A stretch of DNA of 64,000 nucleotides, taken from Chalara sp. BL73 (taxonomy: Eukaryota > Ascomycota > Leotiomycetes > Helotiales). The DNA is taken from NCBI GenBank assembly GCA_918026815.1, contig CAKJVC010000088.1, positions 1,426,001 to 1,490,000 on the forward strand, read 5' to 3'. The notes beneath the pieces were generated by a model that did no database searches, was not told the origin of the DNA, and saw only the letters and a list, made by a program, of their open reading frames with translations. Position 1 is the stretch's first letter; every line of letters begins with the position of its first letter. A program made the translations under genes and the position numbers. Below are positions 10,753-22,768 of this stretch, in pieces.

Positions 10753-12357
10753 TTATCTTGCCTCCTCAATCCTCTTTGAGCTCCGAAAGTGATATCCATT
10801 CAGACTGCTCCTGCTCCCAGCTTCTAGGATCCACTGTGGTATGGGCGGCGTCATGGCCCGTTCGATGTCCTTCTTCTCGTCATCCATCACTTCCTCTTCT
10901 TCTTCTTCCTCTTCCATAATCGAGCATGCTTCTCTCTCATCCTCACCTCCAAACCTCGGGCTTTTATCTTCACGACCGAAAGTACCGCTTCTTCCACGGC
11001 CTTCTTCGATCACCATGGTCCGCTTGATGCTATCCATGCTCGCGCTATGGACCAGCGGACTTGTTGGAGCGCTTCCGCTTCGCATCCTCGGTCTTGATAA
11101 ACTTCTAATGCTTGCCCGATCACTGCCAATAATCACTTGTCCCGCACCCGGCGCTGCATGCACAATTGTGCCTGGGGTTGCTGATGGTGGAGGCGTAGGA
11201 CTGTCTGTTCTAAAAAGCGGGTGAATATGGGCTTCTTTACTCTCTTCGATCGGGGTAGCTGTCCTTGAACGTGTAGAACGCGCAGGGCTGTAGCTCCGTG
11301 AAAGATCCAGGCGGGTGGCGCTAGTATTAGGATATGAAGGAGATGGAAGAGAAGAAGGGCTAAAACTCCGGCTTCGATGCCGATGACGTTTATTGCGAGT
11401 ATGTGCGGCAGGTGGCTCGAGATCAAGGGGGCAGCCAGGTGATGCGCTACGCGAAGTTGTTGGGCTTGCTGGAATTGTCTCTAGAAAACGTGGAGGTGAG
11501 GGGGATGATGATGTGTACTCTGCTGTTGGGCGGGAATTTAGATCCACGGAAGAGTAATCCCAGGAGTCAAATCCATCTTCCACGGCCCCAATAGACTCGT
11601 GGTGGTTAGATGATAGCGACGCACAACGTTGCGATTTAGGGCTGATGAGCTTCGTTTTCGAAGTGATAGGTCGAACTGCCTGGGTGAAGGAAGAACGAAT
11701 TGAGCTCATGGTGTCCGATCCAGAACGGGATCGTCCGCTCGAACCGGGCGCCTTAGAATCCATAGAGTCTCCTCTATAGCCAGCGTTCATTTGATATATT
11801 TGATCTTGGATACCTGATTTCTCCTCTGCCTCCAGGACGCCTTGCTGCGGTGCCGCAGCGCTGTATCTCCGGATCTGTCTTTGGAACTCTTTCCGTTGGA
11901 TGATGATCATGCAGATCACAAATATAGTTTGTGAAAGCATGGCCACAGCCCATACTACAAACCCCGCTGTGATAATTGCCTTTGTCGAGGCACCCAATAC
12001 CTGGCTAGGGACTTCAAGAATCCGGCTCTGCATCATTCCCAATCCTAACGCTGATGCAACAGCCGACAAGGTACTAAACACGGCACCACATCCAGCAAGG
12101 AGGTAAGTTTGTTGGCGACCATGCCCAAGAGCTGCCCCGTTTCGATACCGTATGTATCTTCCTAGCAAGACACCTGTCAATGCAACCGTGACGGAGCCAA
12201 TTCCAGAGGCAACGATGGCCGTGATGTTCAAAACCGCTGGCGAGGAAGCCTGAGTAAGCGTAACAGCAAAAATCACGTCCAATGTAACCAAGGCGGTGCC
12301 ACTTGCGAGTGCAAGGGTTCCCAGCGCCAGAGGTAGAACCTTTGAAGCCGCCATCAT
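10753..12357 (-). CDS. Hypothetical multi-pass membrane protein with long disordered acidic tail
   Basis: A single exon of 534 aa from the ATG at 12357; the frame stays open upstream to 12378 but only from a TTG. Four hydrophobic helices can be seen in the first 170 residues (around PLALGTLALASGTALVTLDV, ITAIVASGIGSVTVALTG, YLLAGCGAVFSTLSAVAS, and IITAGFVVWAVAMLSQTIFV). A short basic amphipathic stretch (RKEFQRQIRRYS) follows. Residues from about 185 on are Ser/Pro-rich and disordered, with many S-P and R-S-x-S sites and a run of eight glutamates near residue 488. The tetraspan plus tail layout resembles plasma-membrane proteins of Pezizomycotina with unknown role. No domain family is recognised, and I do not assign a function. 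Confidence 0.75.
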   Translation of the reverse strand: MMAASKVLPLALGTLALASGTALVTLDVIFAVTLTQASSPAVLNITAIVASGIGSVTVALTGVLLGRYIRYRNGAALGHGRQQTYLLAGCGAVFSTLSAVASALGLGMMQSRILEVPSQVLGASTKAIITAGFVVWAVAMLSQTIFVICMIIIQRKEFQRQIRRYSAAAPQQGVLEAEEKSGIQDQIYQMNAGYRGDSMDSKAPGSSGRSRSGSDTMSSIRSSFTQAVRPITSKTKLISPKSQRCASLSSNHHESIGAVEDGFDSWDYSSVDLNSRPTAEYTSSSPSPPRFLETIPASPTTSRSASPGCPLDLEPPAAHTRNKRHRHRSRSFSPSSLPSPSYPNTSATRLDLSRSYSPARSTRSRTATPIEESKEAHIHPLFRTDSPTPPPSATPGTIVHAAPGAGQVIIGSDRASIRSLSRPRMRSGSAPTSPLVHSASMDSIKRTMVIEEGRGRSGTFGREDKSPRFGGEDEREACSIMEEEEEEEEVMDDEKKDIERAMTPPIPQWILEAGSRSSLNGYHFRSSKRIEEAR

Positions 12358-15300
12358 TTTAAACGCAGAATATGACAAAACCCCTCAGAACAGTCCGTAC
12401 GAAAGGTCCTGAGAGCGGACGACGCGGATATAAAACTTTCGGCCTGAGTGCCAACGGATAGTTAACAGGTGGAAACGAGTGGCCGGACTGCAAACAGATG
12501 TCTTAAAGCATCGATAAGTTCCTCGCCACGAGAACAATTTCAATGACACAAGTTTCGTTCCAAAGGAATGTTCCTCGCCTCCAGCTTTTTCGCTCAGGTG
12601 CCACCAGTTCCACCAATTCCTGTGGTGTTCGTCTGGTGGAAAGCTTGTCCTACAAATACGGAACACTTATTGAAGCTCGTCGGAATGAATTCACAAGCTC
12701 AAGATTCCGTCAGGTTGGTTGCAGCGTGGTACGGGTGAGACACGGTCACTGGAATCCGTCGACATGGATCCTCACACGGAAACGTGCAGCCCAAACGCGT
12801 GGTCGCAGAGACGTCAAAAATGCGGGATCATTAAGCTGAAGATGCTGAGCTCCAGAATCACCAGTGAAAAAGTTTGTCAAAACTGATTCGTGATTCTTGG
12901 TTTCCAGGTCTTGGACCATTCAATCTTCGGAGATTCGGCTGGCAGGAAGGCGGGGCGTTGAATTGTTATTATTGATGCTGATATATTTGTTTATATAAAA
13001 CCCCCACCAGTGGACCCGTAATATTCTAGAAGCTAGTCGATCCTCAAAAATCAGTCAATGCGGGCAGAGGAACAATTAACGAGCGTCGTGAAGGTCGACC
13101 CAGATGGAGACCGTGTTAGAGACAATAGATTGCGGTTGAAATCAAGGAGGAGGGATATATTTTGTTGGGGATATCACTTTCTTTTTCTTCCCGACGCGTC
13201 GAAGCTGGTCGTCGCGTAAACCAAAACCGGCTCAGAGAGTTGCAGGGGCGCCTGAGGTTTGTTCTTCTTCCTTGTCCCTTGGAGGCTTGGGCTATAAATG
13301 CCAGGTTAAGAAAGTTGGAAATTGCGTAGGCAAGGCCAATTTGCCAATTGCGAGTGCAGGCTGAGGTTGGGATGAGGGTCGGCGTGGCTTTATCCAGATT
13401 CCGTCGTCTTCCAGTTATTGCTGCTGAAGCCTATGGCCGTTGTTTGAAAGCAGGCTGACGGCCAACGAAAGGAAATTGACAGCGGGCGAGATGGATCCCG
13501 TCGAGGAGTGATTGGTGTACACGGCAGCAAGAAGGTTTCGAACGGCTAATACTGCAAGTAACTGGCAATAGAAAGTCGGGGTGATGACAGAAGATCAAGT
13601 TATAGAAAGAGAGATGGGATGAATGAACGGCGCAGTGAGAGCGAGAGAGACAGAGAGAAAAGGTAAATGATATAAAGGCCTAGTTCAGCATCTCCTCAGC
13701 TAACCACAGCCAGCGGCGGAGGTGCTTTGCTTTTTTGTTGTTGTTATTATTACTACTGCTGTTGTTATTGCGGTCTGTGGGCATCTAGCTAGTGATGATT
13801 TGTTCATGGTGAAATCGCCAGCCGCTAACCTTCAATTTCCTTTTCCTTCTTTGCAAGCGTTGACCCTGCTATTGCGCATATTTTTGCTGTTCCTCCGAAA
13901 GGATTTAGCGACGGGAACAAAGCTTGCAAGGAAACAAAAAAGAGCTGTGCGCGTTGTCGGGGGAGTGCAGCTACTGTACTTCGTACTACAAGAACTTACT
14001 CAGGATCAGCCCAGCTTCGATCCCCTTGGCACTTTTGCATGTGCGGACCTCTTCCAATTGGTCCTTGGGAGGCTCTCTGCTATGGGGTCCTGCAAGTCAA
14101 TAATTTTCTGATCAGCGATGCGGCTGACTCTTGGCTTCAGGAGGCTTCAATGCTTCAAGGCCCAATATTGCGAAACCACGCCATCGACCGCTGGCGCGGA
14201 TTCGGCGATGTCACCGTCCCTCCATCCCTTACATTGTAGGATTGCTAATTTTGGTACAGGGCTGACCTCAAAAGACGAACTTGAGGCTCTTGGCTTTAGC
14301 TACTCAGTACTTGAGAGTTGGGAAGATGGTGAAACTTCCAGAAAAGCTAGAAGGACGGAAAGGCACGGAAACGTTTTGGCAGTAGTCAGTAACAACATCC
14401 AGATCAGGACCAATTCTAGATCGAAGTATTCATTGCTTAGCTTAAAAACCACCAATCCCGGATCGAGACACCCAAGTTTGTATTTGTAACAAGTTTGGAG
14501 AAGCGACGACGCCTAATTTCCGTGAGCCCTGATATTTGCTGCATGCCTGTGACAAGGAAGATTCTGCATGGAGGATCCCACATAGAGCTCGCTCACCTTT
14601 GACGTAGTGACCAGGGGCTCATGAGAAGCAGAGACCTCGAGCAGAACATTCAATAGCAATAACCTGGTCGACAGCGTCTCCTGATATTTGCATTGAGAAG
14701 CACTGGTTCGCATCATTCTGGGCTTACGAGCAGTCAATACTTGTATGCACTTCCTGCAAGGGGTCTTCGTGGCCTCAGGACCATGCTCTACCACAATACT
14801 GATGTGAAAGCTTCTATTCGATATCACGGTCCGACGACTTTTGATGATGTTCAGCTCCAGGTCTGCAGGAACCCGTCCCGTACCTGCAATCGATGTTGGT
14901 GTCACCGAACAGGTCGATTTCGGCCAAGTTTTTTGCGGCGGATTGAGCACGGCGATCTCATCAATTGCCGTCACCTTCCTTAGTCTCGGAGGAATTTAAT
15001 AACGTGCGATGATGTCATTTTTTATTCTTCCCATTACGCAAAGCAAGAATAAAAGTTCCGTGCTACCCGATCACAAGTCTCCGAGCTCTCTGCTTTGCCT
15101 TGTGGGTTCTTCCCGAGATGTCCCGCCCTTAAGCCTCGGGTCTCATGTCAAAAGGGGCATAGATTCAAACTAAAGGAAGCGCGAAACGTTCGGTATTATC
15201 CTTTGTCTAAATGTGCGACCCCGGACATTGACAGTGATATTGACAAGGAGACGAATTCTTCGATAGAATTCATAGGAAAGTATCGTTCGCAAAACAACTT

Positions 15301-17942
15301 TCCCGTGGTTGGCAATGCACAAGACATGAGTCAGCTTCCCCAGGTGGAGACGGACGGGGATGCGAGTAAGTAAGACACTCAAATATATTTGCATTTCGCG
15401 TTCCTTGTGTAAGGTTGTCCTGGCAGGATGGGATACACCCTACGGTGGTTCTCTATGGTTCCATCTGGATTGTGTCTGTGGAGATCTTTGCTGCTATTTG
15501 GTTGGAAGGGAAGCTCTGGAGAGATCACTCGCTGAGGGGCATTCATCTAACAGTGGTAGAACATCCTTATTTCCTAGAATGTCAATGCACATCTCCATTG
15601 AAATCTGCATTTTTTGTAGTTGAGCTTGTCGCTGATTCGGCTATTATATGGGTTTATACCTAGTACTATGTCAGCTGAGCTTCCGAGCTTTGAACTTTTC
15701 AGAATCGGCATCACATCTTGCCGGTATCCTGCATTTTCACATAGCGTCTAAGATGCCTCATTATGAAGCTCGGAACATCTTGCGGCTACACCTTTGTCAC
15801 CCTTTGACTAGCCATATTTCAATTACATTAACAGCTACAGCAGAATCGAGATTCGAATTCGACGTTCCCAACCTTGGGTGGTTTGCTATTAAAAGGGAGC
15901 TATGGTATGACTTGAATGGCCTTAGAGCGACACCTATCTGTGAGTGAAAGGCGATGAATCTTGAGCGAGGAATATTGTTAACATACTCATCAAGCTGATG
16001 CTTCAAGCTTAAATTTTCCTCAGTTCCTGTCAAGGAACGCAAGACATTTTGCCCCCAGCTACCTCAAACTCCGGCGACTGCCTAATACCAGAACCATATC
16101 CTTCTAATCTCTATTATGCTTTTCTGAGCTTCTTATTCTCTACCGTTCTCGCCACAGATCCACGCGGCCACTGCTAAACACTATATTACGCAGTGCTACA
16201 ATGCCGCATATCTGCCATCGAACCAAGAACTAGCTTCCGCACACCGTAGAAGTATGTCTCGTTGTCGCCCAGCGGGGAGCTCAATATTTATCGTTGGTAA
16301 GACCGACACTTTCAGGATGTTCCCTTTCTCCGTAACATAAGAAGCGTTGGGGTCGTTGATACTTCTAATTGAGATACCTTCTAAATTGCCCGCCGTGAAA
16401 CAAATGAGAGAGAAGACCTCTCCAAGGCCAAATTTATCAATTTGCTATTCGCTACGATGCCATGAATCGGCAGTATCCAACATTATACATCTCCATATAT
16501 CACTGGCTACCTTCATGACATATTCGCGGCAGTCTTACCTGTGGCCTGCAAAAGGTGAATGCTTCAGAAGCGTGCTTGGAGCAAAGTATGCAGCAAAACC
16601 CGAAAACCGAAATCAGCGCAACGATCTGGGATGGAGCTTTCCGAAAGACTTGACATATAGATATCCTTGTTGTTGGAGATGTGTAGTTGCGGTCGGCTTC
16701 TCTCGCATTTATCGCAGTATCAGATTCATTTCTGAGATTGCGACCATTAGCCAAATATTTGTTCTCTAAGAAAGTTTGACTCATGCAGAATATGAGATGA
16801 TGCAGAGGATACAAAATCATTCTTCTTTGATTCGATAATGACGACGGTGAGCAACTACAAGTATTCAACCCAGTACTTAAGTGTAAGTACTCAGGCCCAC
16901 GTTCAAGAGGAGCAGATCGCAGAGAGTGGATGATACACGAAGACAAAGAGAACGCGCATATCGTTCCCTTCTATTTGCCTTGGTGATTTTTTTTGCAACA
17001 TTGTAAATCTACAATAGTAATTATTAGAACTCGAAAAAGATCCAACAGGCATTTTGAATAAGGACATCAGAATTCTCGGGCCGCATCACACTATGTCAGT
17101 ACACGAGAACCTTTACTGCAACCGAAAACAAAACAAAACACTAGGCTCTGATTCAAAGCTTTCTCTGTGAAAGACTACTCTCGATAAGGACTCGAAGTTC
17201 TCATGATCCGTACGCTATAATTTTTGTATGGAAAACATGGCTGTCTGATACGCCGAAACATCAGGCTTACACTATAGCCATTGGCATATAATCGAAATGG
17301 TTGTTCGTCCCGTTGCTTGTATTCCGAACCAAAGTCGCCATACTCAGCAGCATCAGAAGTCCATTTAGATCTATGGCTATGAGCACACAATAAGGTTTGG
17401 AGGAAAGAATCTAGACCCGTACTTCATGCGCCACAATGATGGGCGGTAGTCTTTGGCTCAAAGTGTGTGGAATGTGGCTGACAGACACGTGCTCATAGTT
17501 CGGTAGCAGCCCGAAATACAGCAATTAACCAAGGCTTGGCGGGCGGATACCAGGCCCGAATTCGACAGTCCTTGCGAAGTGGAATTCCTGGCGGGAGCAA
17601 GCGACCGCATATTGGCTCTGAAAACGGACTGTCTGAGGGTGCTTGACCACCAGAACTCAACCACCATGTTGAAGATGCGGTGACGAGAACGCCTAGCTGC
17701 GCTCGAAGCCGGTGGCAGGCGTTCGGCTGATGGTTCGGCCATGAATCGCATGAAAATGAGTTCCCACATGGAGCCCGTACATAAGGCACTTCTCTTCCCA
17801 GTCCCGGGCTGTCGGGTTCTGCCATACCTGACCTTGGCATTGACGAATATTCTCTTCTCCCAAAAGTAGACCAAACGTTCTTAATTTAGAGAGCCTTGAC
17901 TATCCAAGGAAGGCATCTTTAGAACGCGACGTTGGCTCAGCA
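12358..17942. other. Gene-poor stretch of about 5.6 kb
   Basis: No supported gene over 5.6 kb, much longer than any other gap here. Contents noted: a purine-rich GA tract at about 13600-13660, a TATA-like TTATATAAAAC at about 12989-12999, a TTG/TTA-rich run at about 13733-13757, and numerous short open frames (for example 14513-14974 minus, 16500-16946 minus, 17458-17874 minus) with no recognisable motif and no consistent splice chain. The part nearest 12358 is the promoter of the membrane-protein gene. It may hold non-coding transcripts or decayed genes. Confidence 0.5.
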
Positions 17943-18662
17943 ATGTCTTCAGCAGACCAGATGTTTACTCTCTTTCCACTTCTCCCGACGGAGCTACGCC
18001 TCAAGATATGGGCTCTGAATCTTCCACCTCCGCGCCTAGTTCCAGTCAAATACACCTATCTACCCTCGCCTACATCCCCACGTACCATAAACAGCCAGAC
18101 AATATTTGGATGTACCTCCACTGCATCTATCCCAGTGAATCTGCACGTATGTCAAGAGGCACGAAACGAGGCTCATATGACCTATGAGCCGAGCTTCAAT
18201 TTGCCGCATGGGAGAAGGAAGATATTTTTCTCCAAAAAGGCGGATATTCTGTATTTCCCCGGCTCGCCGAATAGAGAAGGCAGGCGTGAACAAGAATATT
18301 ACAAGATGGCGGGGTTGGTCAGTGATGCCTTCAAAGACTTCACTACAGCTTCCAGCATGATTCAACCCTCCGAGCTGAGAAAGGTTCGGCGGTTAGCTGT
18401 GCATGAGGATTTGTTTTTGCGGACGGACAAGTCTTTCTCTTCTTCGAGGATGCGGGAGTTCTGGGACTTGGTATGGGAGAAATATAAGGAAGTGCGCGAG
18501 GTAGCTGTGTTCGTTGAGAATAGACCAATGGCGAGGAGGTGCGACTTAATATGGGACATGCAGGCAGCACGAGACGAGGTAGCCTGGAAGAGGAGTTGGG
18601 AAGCTCCAACCTGGGACATTAGCGTCCTTGACAAAGGGATGGAGATGGAGTGGCCTTTTTGA
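17943..18662 (+). CDS. 2EXR domain-containing protein
   Basis: A single-exon 239 aa protein starting at the ATG at 17943. The N-terminus has the 2EXR signature: FTLFPLLPTELRLKIW, followed by the PRLVPVKY strand, then about 50 residues later a second block (SIPVNLHVCQEARNEA). The name refers to two E-x-R-like motifs; here ELR and EAR are visible. 2EXR proteins are expanded in Leotiomycetes and other Pezizomycotina; their function is not known, although the fold resembles an F-box-like start. The rest of the protein is mixed charged without motif. It sits alone after the gene-poor stretch. Confidence 0.85.
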   Translation: MSSADQMFTLFPLLPTELRLKIWALNLPPPRLVPVKYTYLPSPTSPRTINSQTIFGCTSTASIPVNLHVCQEARNEAHMTYEPSFNLPHGRRKIFFSKKADILYFPGSPNREGRREQEYYKMAGLVSDAFKDFTTASSMIQPSELRKVRRLAVHEDLFLRTDKSFSSSRMREFWDLVWEKYKEVREVAVFVENRPMARRCDLIWDMQAARDEVAWKRSWEAPTWDISVLDKGMEMEWPF

Positions 18663-19321
18663 CTGGGCAGAGCGGAGGTGATGAAGTGTATATGTCTGTA
18701 TGACGCGGGAAGAAATGAAATAGAAAGTTGATTGTCGATTCTTGCTCATGATCAGGTGTCAACCCGAAAACCTGAACATAATAAAAGCCTAGGTCTCCTG
18801 ACAAACGAACAATGCAACTGAAGGAAGCCTGTTAATTGTGGACTTCTTGCCACAGTGCCTCGAACATTTTCATCAAGATCATGTTGTAGAATATCCTAGG
18901 AGCCCACAGTGTCGCTTAAATCATGGCTTTCTCGTCTTCCTCCCTAGCTAGCCAAGTGATTCCTAACTATTATGTGACTGTGACTCAATGGTGTAAAAGA
19001 CTTTAATCGGTATGTTGTCAAAGGACGGTGGCCGAGGAACACAATAGCATGGCATTAGTGGTATGTTTTTGTATGAAGGCTCATGTTCGTGATTAGGGGG
19101 AAGCTTCCTGATGCGAGATTGAATTAAGAGTATGAGTAAGGTACTTGTTAGCAAAGGCCATTTGCTAATTTTAGTCAACATCCACCTGCGTTATATCATA
19201 CCCTCAAGATAACATCTATCGCGGTCGAGCTTGAATTTTCTGAAGGAGCTAACCCACAACGTAGTACACCCAAGCCATGAACGTGCTTTCCACCCTTGAT
19301 CTACCGAAAAGAGCATCTTTG

Positions 19322-19338
19322 CCCCCCCCCTCCCCCCC
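19322..19338 (+). repeat. Poly-C run
   Basis: Nine cytosines, one T, then seven cytosines, followed directly by GGGGCC. This could be slip-prone in sequencing, or the complementary strand could form a G-rich structure. Confidence 0.8.
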
Positions 19339-20107
19339 GGGGCCTTCCCAATTTCATTCAGGCCCTTCACACTGCAGACCGACATGAGTAATTTTCAATC
19401 TCAACTACCTGGCAGCCATTTTACAGCAAGGATCCCTTTAGATGTGACTTTAATGGCAGGCTAAAACGGGTCTCAACTTCGCGCGCTTCATTTTCTTTCA
19501 TGTAACCAACGTGTTTTAAAACGCCCTCTTTATCCAGGTCAGGAGCCGGCTTGCGGGAAAGAACCTCCAGCGCTTCCTTCACTTAATACTCCTGGTGGAT
19601 GGCTTTCTTCATACATTGGATGCTAGATATAATCGGTGACAACAAATTCATCCGTTCGCAGCATAAGCTATCTCCCTCTTCGCTAGTGAGGATGTAGTTG
19701 TAATGTGGATATCACAAAAGGCTACCAGAAATTTCCAGTGTATTGAGTATGCCACTGACGTATTCAATTACGGATGATATCATTAAGTTGATCCTAAAGA
19801 GCGGAGTCATACATACCAAAAAGGTACTTGCGGTGATTTCTCCTCCTTTAGCGTTGGATTGATGGTTATATGTTTCGTGTTTCACTATTTGATCACCTAC
19901 TACTTTTGAATACTTCTCAACGAATGCACCACCTCTTACTGTCTGGGCTATGTAAATTAGGAGTAGTAGCAAACTGAGTTGTCGTATATTTGGGAGGAAG
20001 TGCTATACTCCTTGAACTAGGAATAACATAGAGAGCATTCTCCATCTTGCAACTAGGCATATCTAAGACATGGGAGTAGTCATTAGTATTTCTGATGTGG
20101 AGCTAAG

Positions 20108-20124
20108 AATATATATATATATAT
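20108..20124. repeat. (AT)n microsatellite
   Basis: Uninterrupted AT dinucleotide run of about 17 bases in non-coding DNA. Confidence 0.85.
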
Positions 20125-20373
20125 TTGACTTTAAGGAGGAAGCAAGCTTTGTCTAGCTAATTGCGTCATAGATTTTGGTTGTTACATACGTGTGTTCAGG
20201 GAGTGTTAACCAAATCATGCACAGAACACAGGAGGGCTTTTTTCTAAACTGTAATAGCCTCTTCTTATTTTTGTTCAGCCAGGGGCATATCTCCCATGGC
20301 GAGTAAAATTCCATCAAGTCTTTAGCCACGTTAATTCTGAGCATTTCTCTGCACAGTTGCTCTGGCTGCAACC

Positions 20374-21787
20374 TTAATCGAAGGGAGTGAAATACTCTCG
20401 TTCGCCGTTCGTATGGTCGTGGTACCACCTATCAGCTTCCGCATCGTGCTTCCAAAACTGATTTGGAAACCTAGCGTTTGCTCTCCTTATAGCTTCCTCA
20501 TCCGTGGGACTTGGAATTTCGTTCTCTGGTACTGCTTTGAGAGACCCCATAGGAAGACTTGATATAGTGGCGTTTCTGGGTAGTGTAGCTGGCGCTTGTG
20601 TTGTGCAGGAGGCTGCTGCCCTGACTGATACTGTCGAAGTCCAACGTCCTTCGGAGATTCCTGATATTCCAGAATCTCCTGAGACCTGTGAATTTCTTCT
20701 ATTAGGACTTCTATCTGCGGGTTTTGGCAGCTCCTGCAGATCCCCGCTAAGTGAATCGGGTTCATGAGTGAACCGGGATGGGTCGCATATCGATGTTAGC
20801 TGAATTGCACCTGGTAGAGCTGGAAGATCAGGAAACTGTGTGTGATGTGATGACCCTAGAAGATATATATCGCTAGACACAGAAGAAGGGTTTGTTGATG
20901 TTGCGCTCCATGTTCTGAAAGAATGCTGTGTGGAGGTCTGCTTGCTTAGAGAAGGATAATTAGGTTCGACGGAGGCCTCATTTCGCTTTGTATCATCTGC
21001 ACCATTGCGGTGTATATTTAAATTCTCGTTTACTAACAAGTCTCCTCCAACTGGCTCTGTGCGAGATGTGTCATCGATGCCTACGCTAGCGCTATGGGGG
21101 GTTATGAACACGCTTCCTTGTAGCTCAGTTGACTGCGTCAAGGGCAACGTTTGCCATTGTGGCCCAGTATTGCTTCTATGGGTATGTGCTTTTTCCGCAT
21201 CGGAGATGCTAGCAAATTGTTTTTTGGTGCTTGGTTGCATACTGCACGGCTGCCACTTTCTTGTAACCACATTTCTAAACTTGGTCCAGAAATCCTTCCA
21301 GAACAGTGGCCGCCTATTTCGCCCTTTATATATGGCATCAAATATACACTGATTCGAGTTTTGCTGCATGGCTGCGTCGGCACCGAATAAGATATCAATA
21401 TCTGAGGCTAGCATCGTCGTTATCTTGAAGGTGTTTGCGTATCTAGACGATCCTATAGCTGGACATGTCCATTCAAGGCTTATCATAAAATCTTCTACAG
21501 TCATCGCGGAAGATGGTATTCTTAGCTTTTCTTGGGCAAAACTTCTCGATAAGAAGCTCTCTTCGCTGGAAGCTTTGTATATTGCAATCGCAGTGACGGT
21601 ACCGCCGATATTTGTTTCGCACAGAGATACTGTCAATATCCTTATTCCGAAATGGCAATTTTCCTGAATACTTCGTCAGCGACAACAGAAGCCAAAAAAT
21701 TGTTCATTGCACAATTACCGTGCTTTCTTTCTGCCCGTTCGTCCACTCGTCATCATGACTCGGAAACCGACGGCGTAATATCCTCAT
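20374..21787 (-). CDS. Retropepsin-like fold protein lacking the DTG motif, hypothetical
   Basis: Two exons on the minus strand, 21787-21719 and 21663-20374, phase 0 across a 55 nt intron (donor GTAATT, acceptor TTCAG), give 452 aa. The large open frame itself has no ATG near its start, so the upstream exon with ATG is preferred. Residues about 25-120 align by eye with the retropepsin-like part of the gene at 24395: the SF-x2-RS element (SFLSRSFAQEKLRI) and a later hydrophobic strand (SDIDILFGAD) sit at matching spacing. At the position where the other gene has DTGS this one has KASSEES, so the catalytic aspartate is missing. The remainder is low-complexity Ser/Thr/Pro, ending in a short conserved-looking block (RFPNQFWKHDAEADRWYHD). 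The fold call is inference; the gene could be a non-enzymatic relative. Confidence 0.6.
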
Positions 21788-22768
21788 TTCCTAGAACTAG
21801 TCGTGTCGCGAGTGAAATATGCGAGTATAAGTTATAAATGGGGAAACTCTCTAAGCCGCAGGAATGGAGGCAGAGCGCAAGGTTGTAAAGTAAATCAGAG
21901 TCAACCTCACAGGGTTGTGAAGGAGTCAAATGTCAACGGTGCAAGGCGGCAAACGAAGGGGACTAAAATTGCCTTCGCCCAGGAGTACACAACCGTAGCC
22001 GGAGTATCTCTGGTATCTACTAAGCTACAGGCTCCTCTATCGCCCTTATGGCAACCTGATTATGGCATTGGTCAGATGTTTCATTTAGAATCTCGGCATT
22101 GCCATCCATATTACTAGCCTCTTATTGGCGCATGCGACATTCAGCCTTGAAACCTGTCAGGCGCACTTGGCCCCCAGCGATATTTGCCCAGTTCCCTCGA
22201 TTTTGTAAAGTAATGGTGTTGAGCTTCGAAGCCATGCCCTGTACTTTATATTTCTAGTCTCTGAGGCCTTGTGATACTTACAAAGGTATCTTCCCTAATC
22301 ATATTTGCTTGTAGCTTACGCCTCAAAAGCTAATGGTGGCGCGCTTGATCAGGCTCAGATGGCAAATGGATCCGGACAGCGATCAAGGCGCCAAGACAAT
22401 TGTGTTCCAACCAGCGCCTCCTATATTGAAAACAAGAAAGGTGTCTGCTACAACAAACCAGGCTGGATGAGCCTTGGCTGACAGGGCAAGATATCGGGAT
22501 ACATTTGTCTTTATATGCATCTTCTTGGACTTGATAACTTAACTCCTCTACTACCGAATTGCAACACATAGCGAACTATCTCGGCTAATATTGCCAGGAA
22601 GAAGTGCTGATATGAATGGCGTACCACTTATACGTGCTTTGCATACAGATAAATTACCATGAGATACTTGTCAGGTATATAGTGCTATATTATCTTGCAG
22701 ATCGTCTCAAGCTTGTGGATGTTGTTGATTTTCGACATAGTGGCTCAGGACATCTGTCAAGCCCTGTC
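21788..22768. other. Intergenic, no gene seen
   Basis: This holds the promoter side of the retropepsin-like gene (left) and the 3' end of the DUF6594 gene (right). Open frames at 21803-22117 plus and 22330-22569 minus show no family signal. Confidence 0.45.

Larger units (their letters stand above)
18663..20373. other. Intergenic, no gene seen
   Basis: About 1.7 kb with no supported gene. It includes an uninterrupted cytosine-rich run at 19322-19338 (nine C, one T, seven C) followed by GGGG, and an AT dinucleotide run at 20108-20124. Short open frames at 19712-19972 and 20153-20428 on the minus strand have no family signal. Confidence 0.5.

Noticed and set aside
10841..11224. 127-codon plus-strand open frame
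   Set aside because: It is antisense to the Ser/Pro-rich tail of the membrane-protein gene; the Ser runs are the mirror of that low complexity.
14513..14974. 153-codon minus-strand open frame
   Set aside because: A few Cys and Lys/Arg clusters but no domain; no exon chain that extends it.
16500..16946. 148-codon minus-strand open frame
   Set aside because: No family motif, no supporting splice sites or repeat structure; kept only as part of the gene-poor stretch.
17458..17874. Two overlapping minus-strand open frames (138 and 115 codons)
   Set aside because: Both are open in the same place, which is usual for GC-biased non-coding DNA; no motif and no homolog recalled.
20153..20428. 91-codon minus-strand open frame overlapping the end of the 452 aa gene
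   Set aside because: Runs in another frame across the 3' end; no motif. Considered a shadow, not a further exon.
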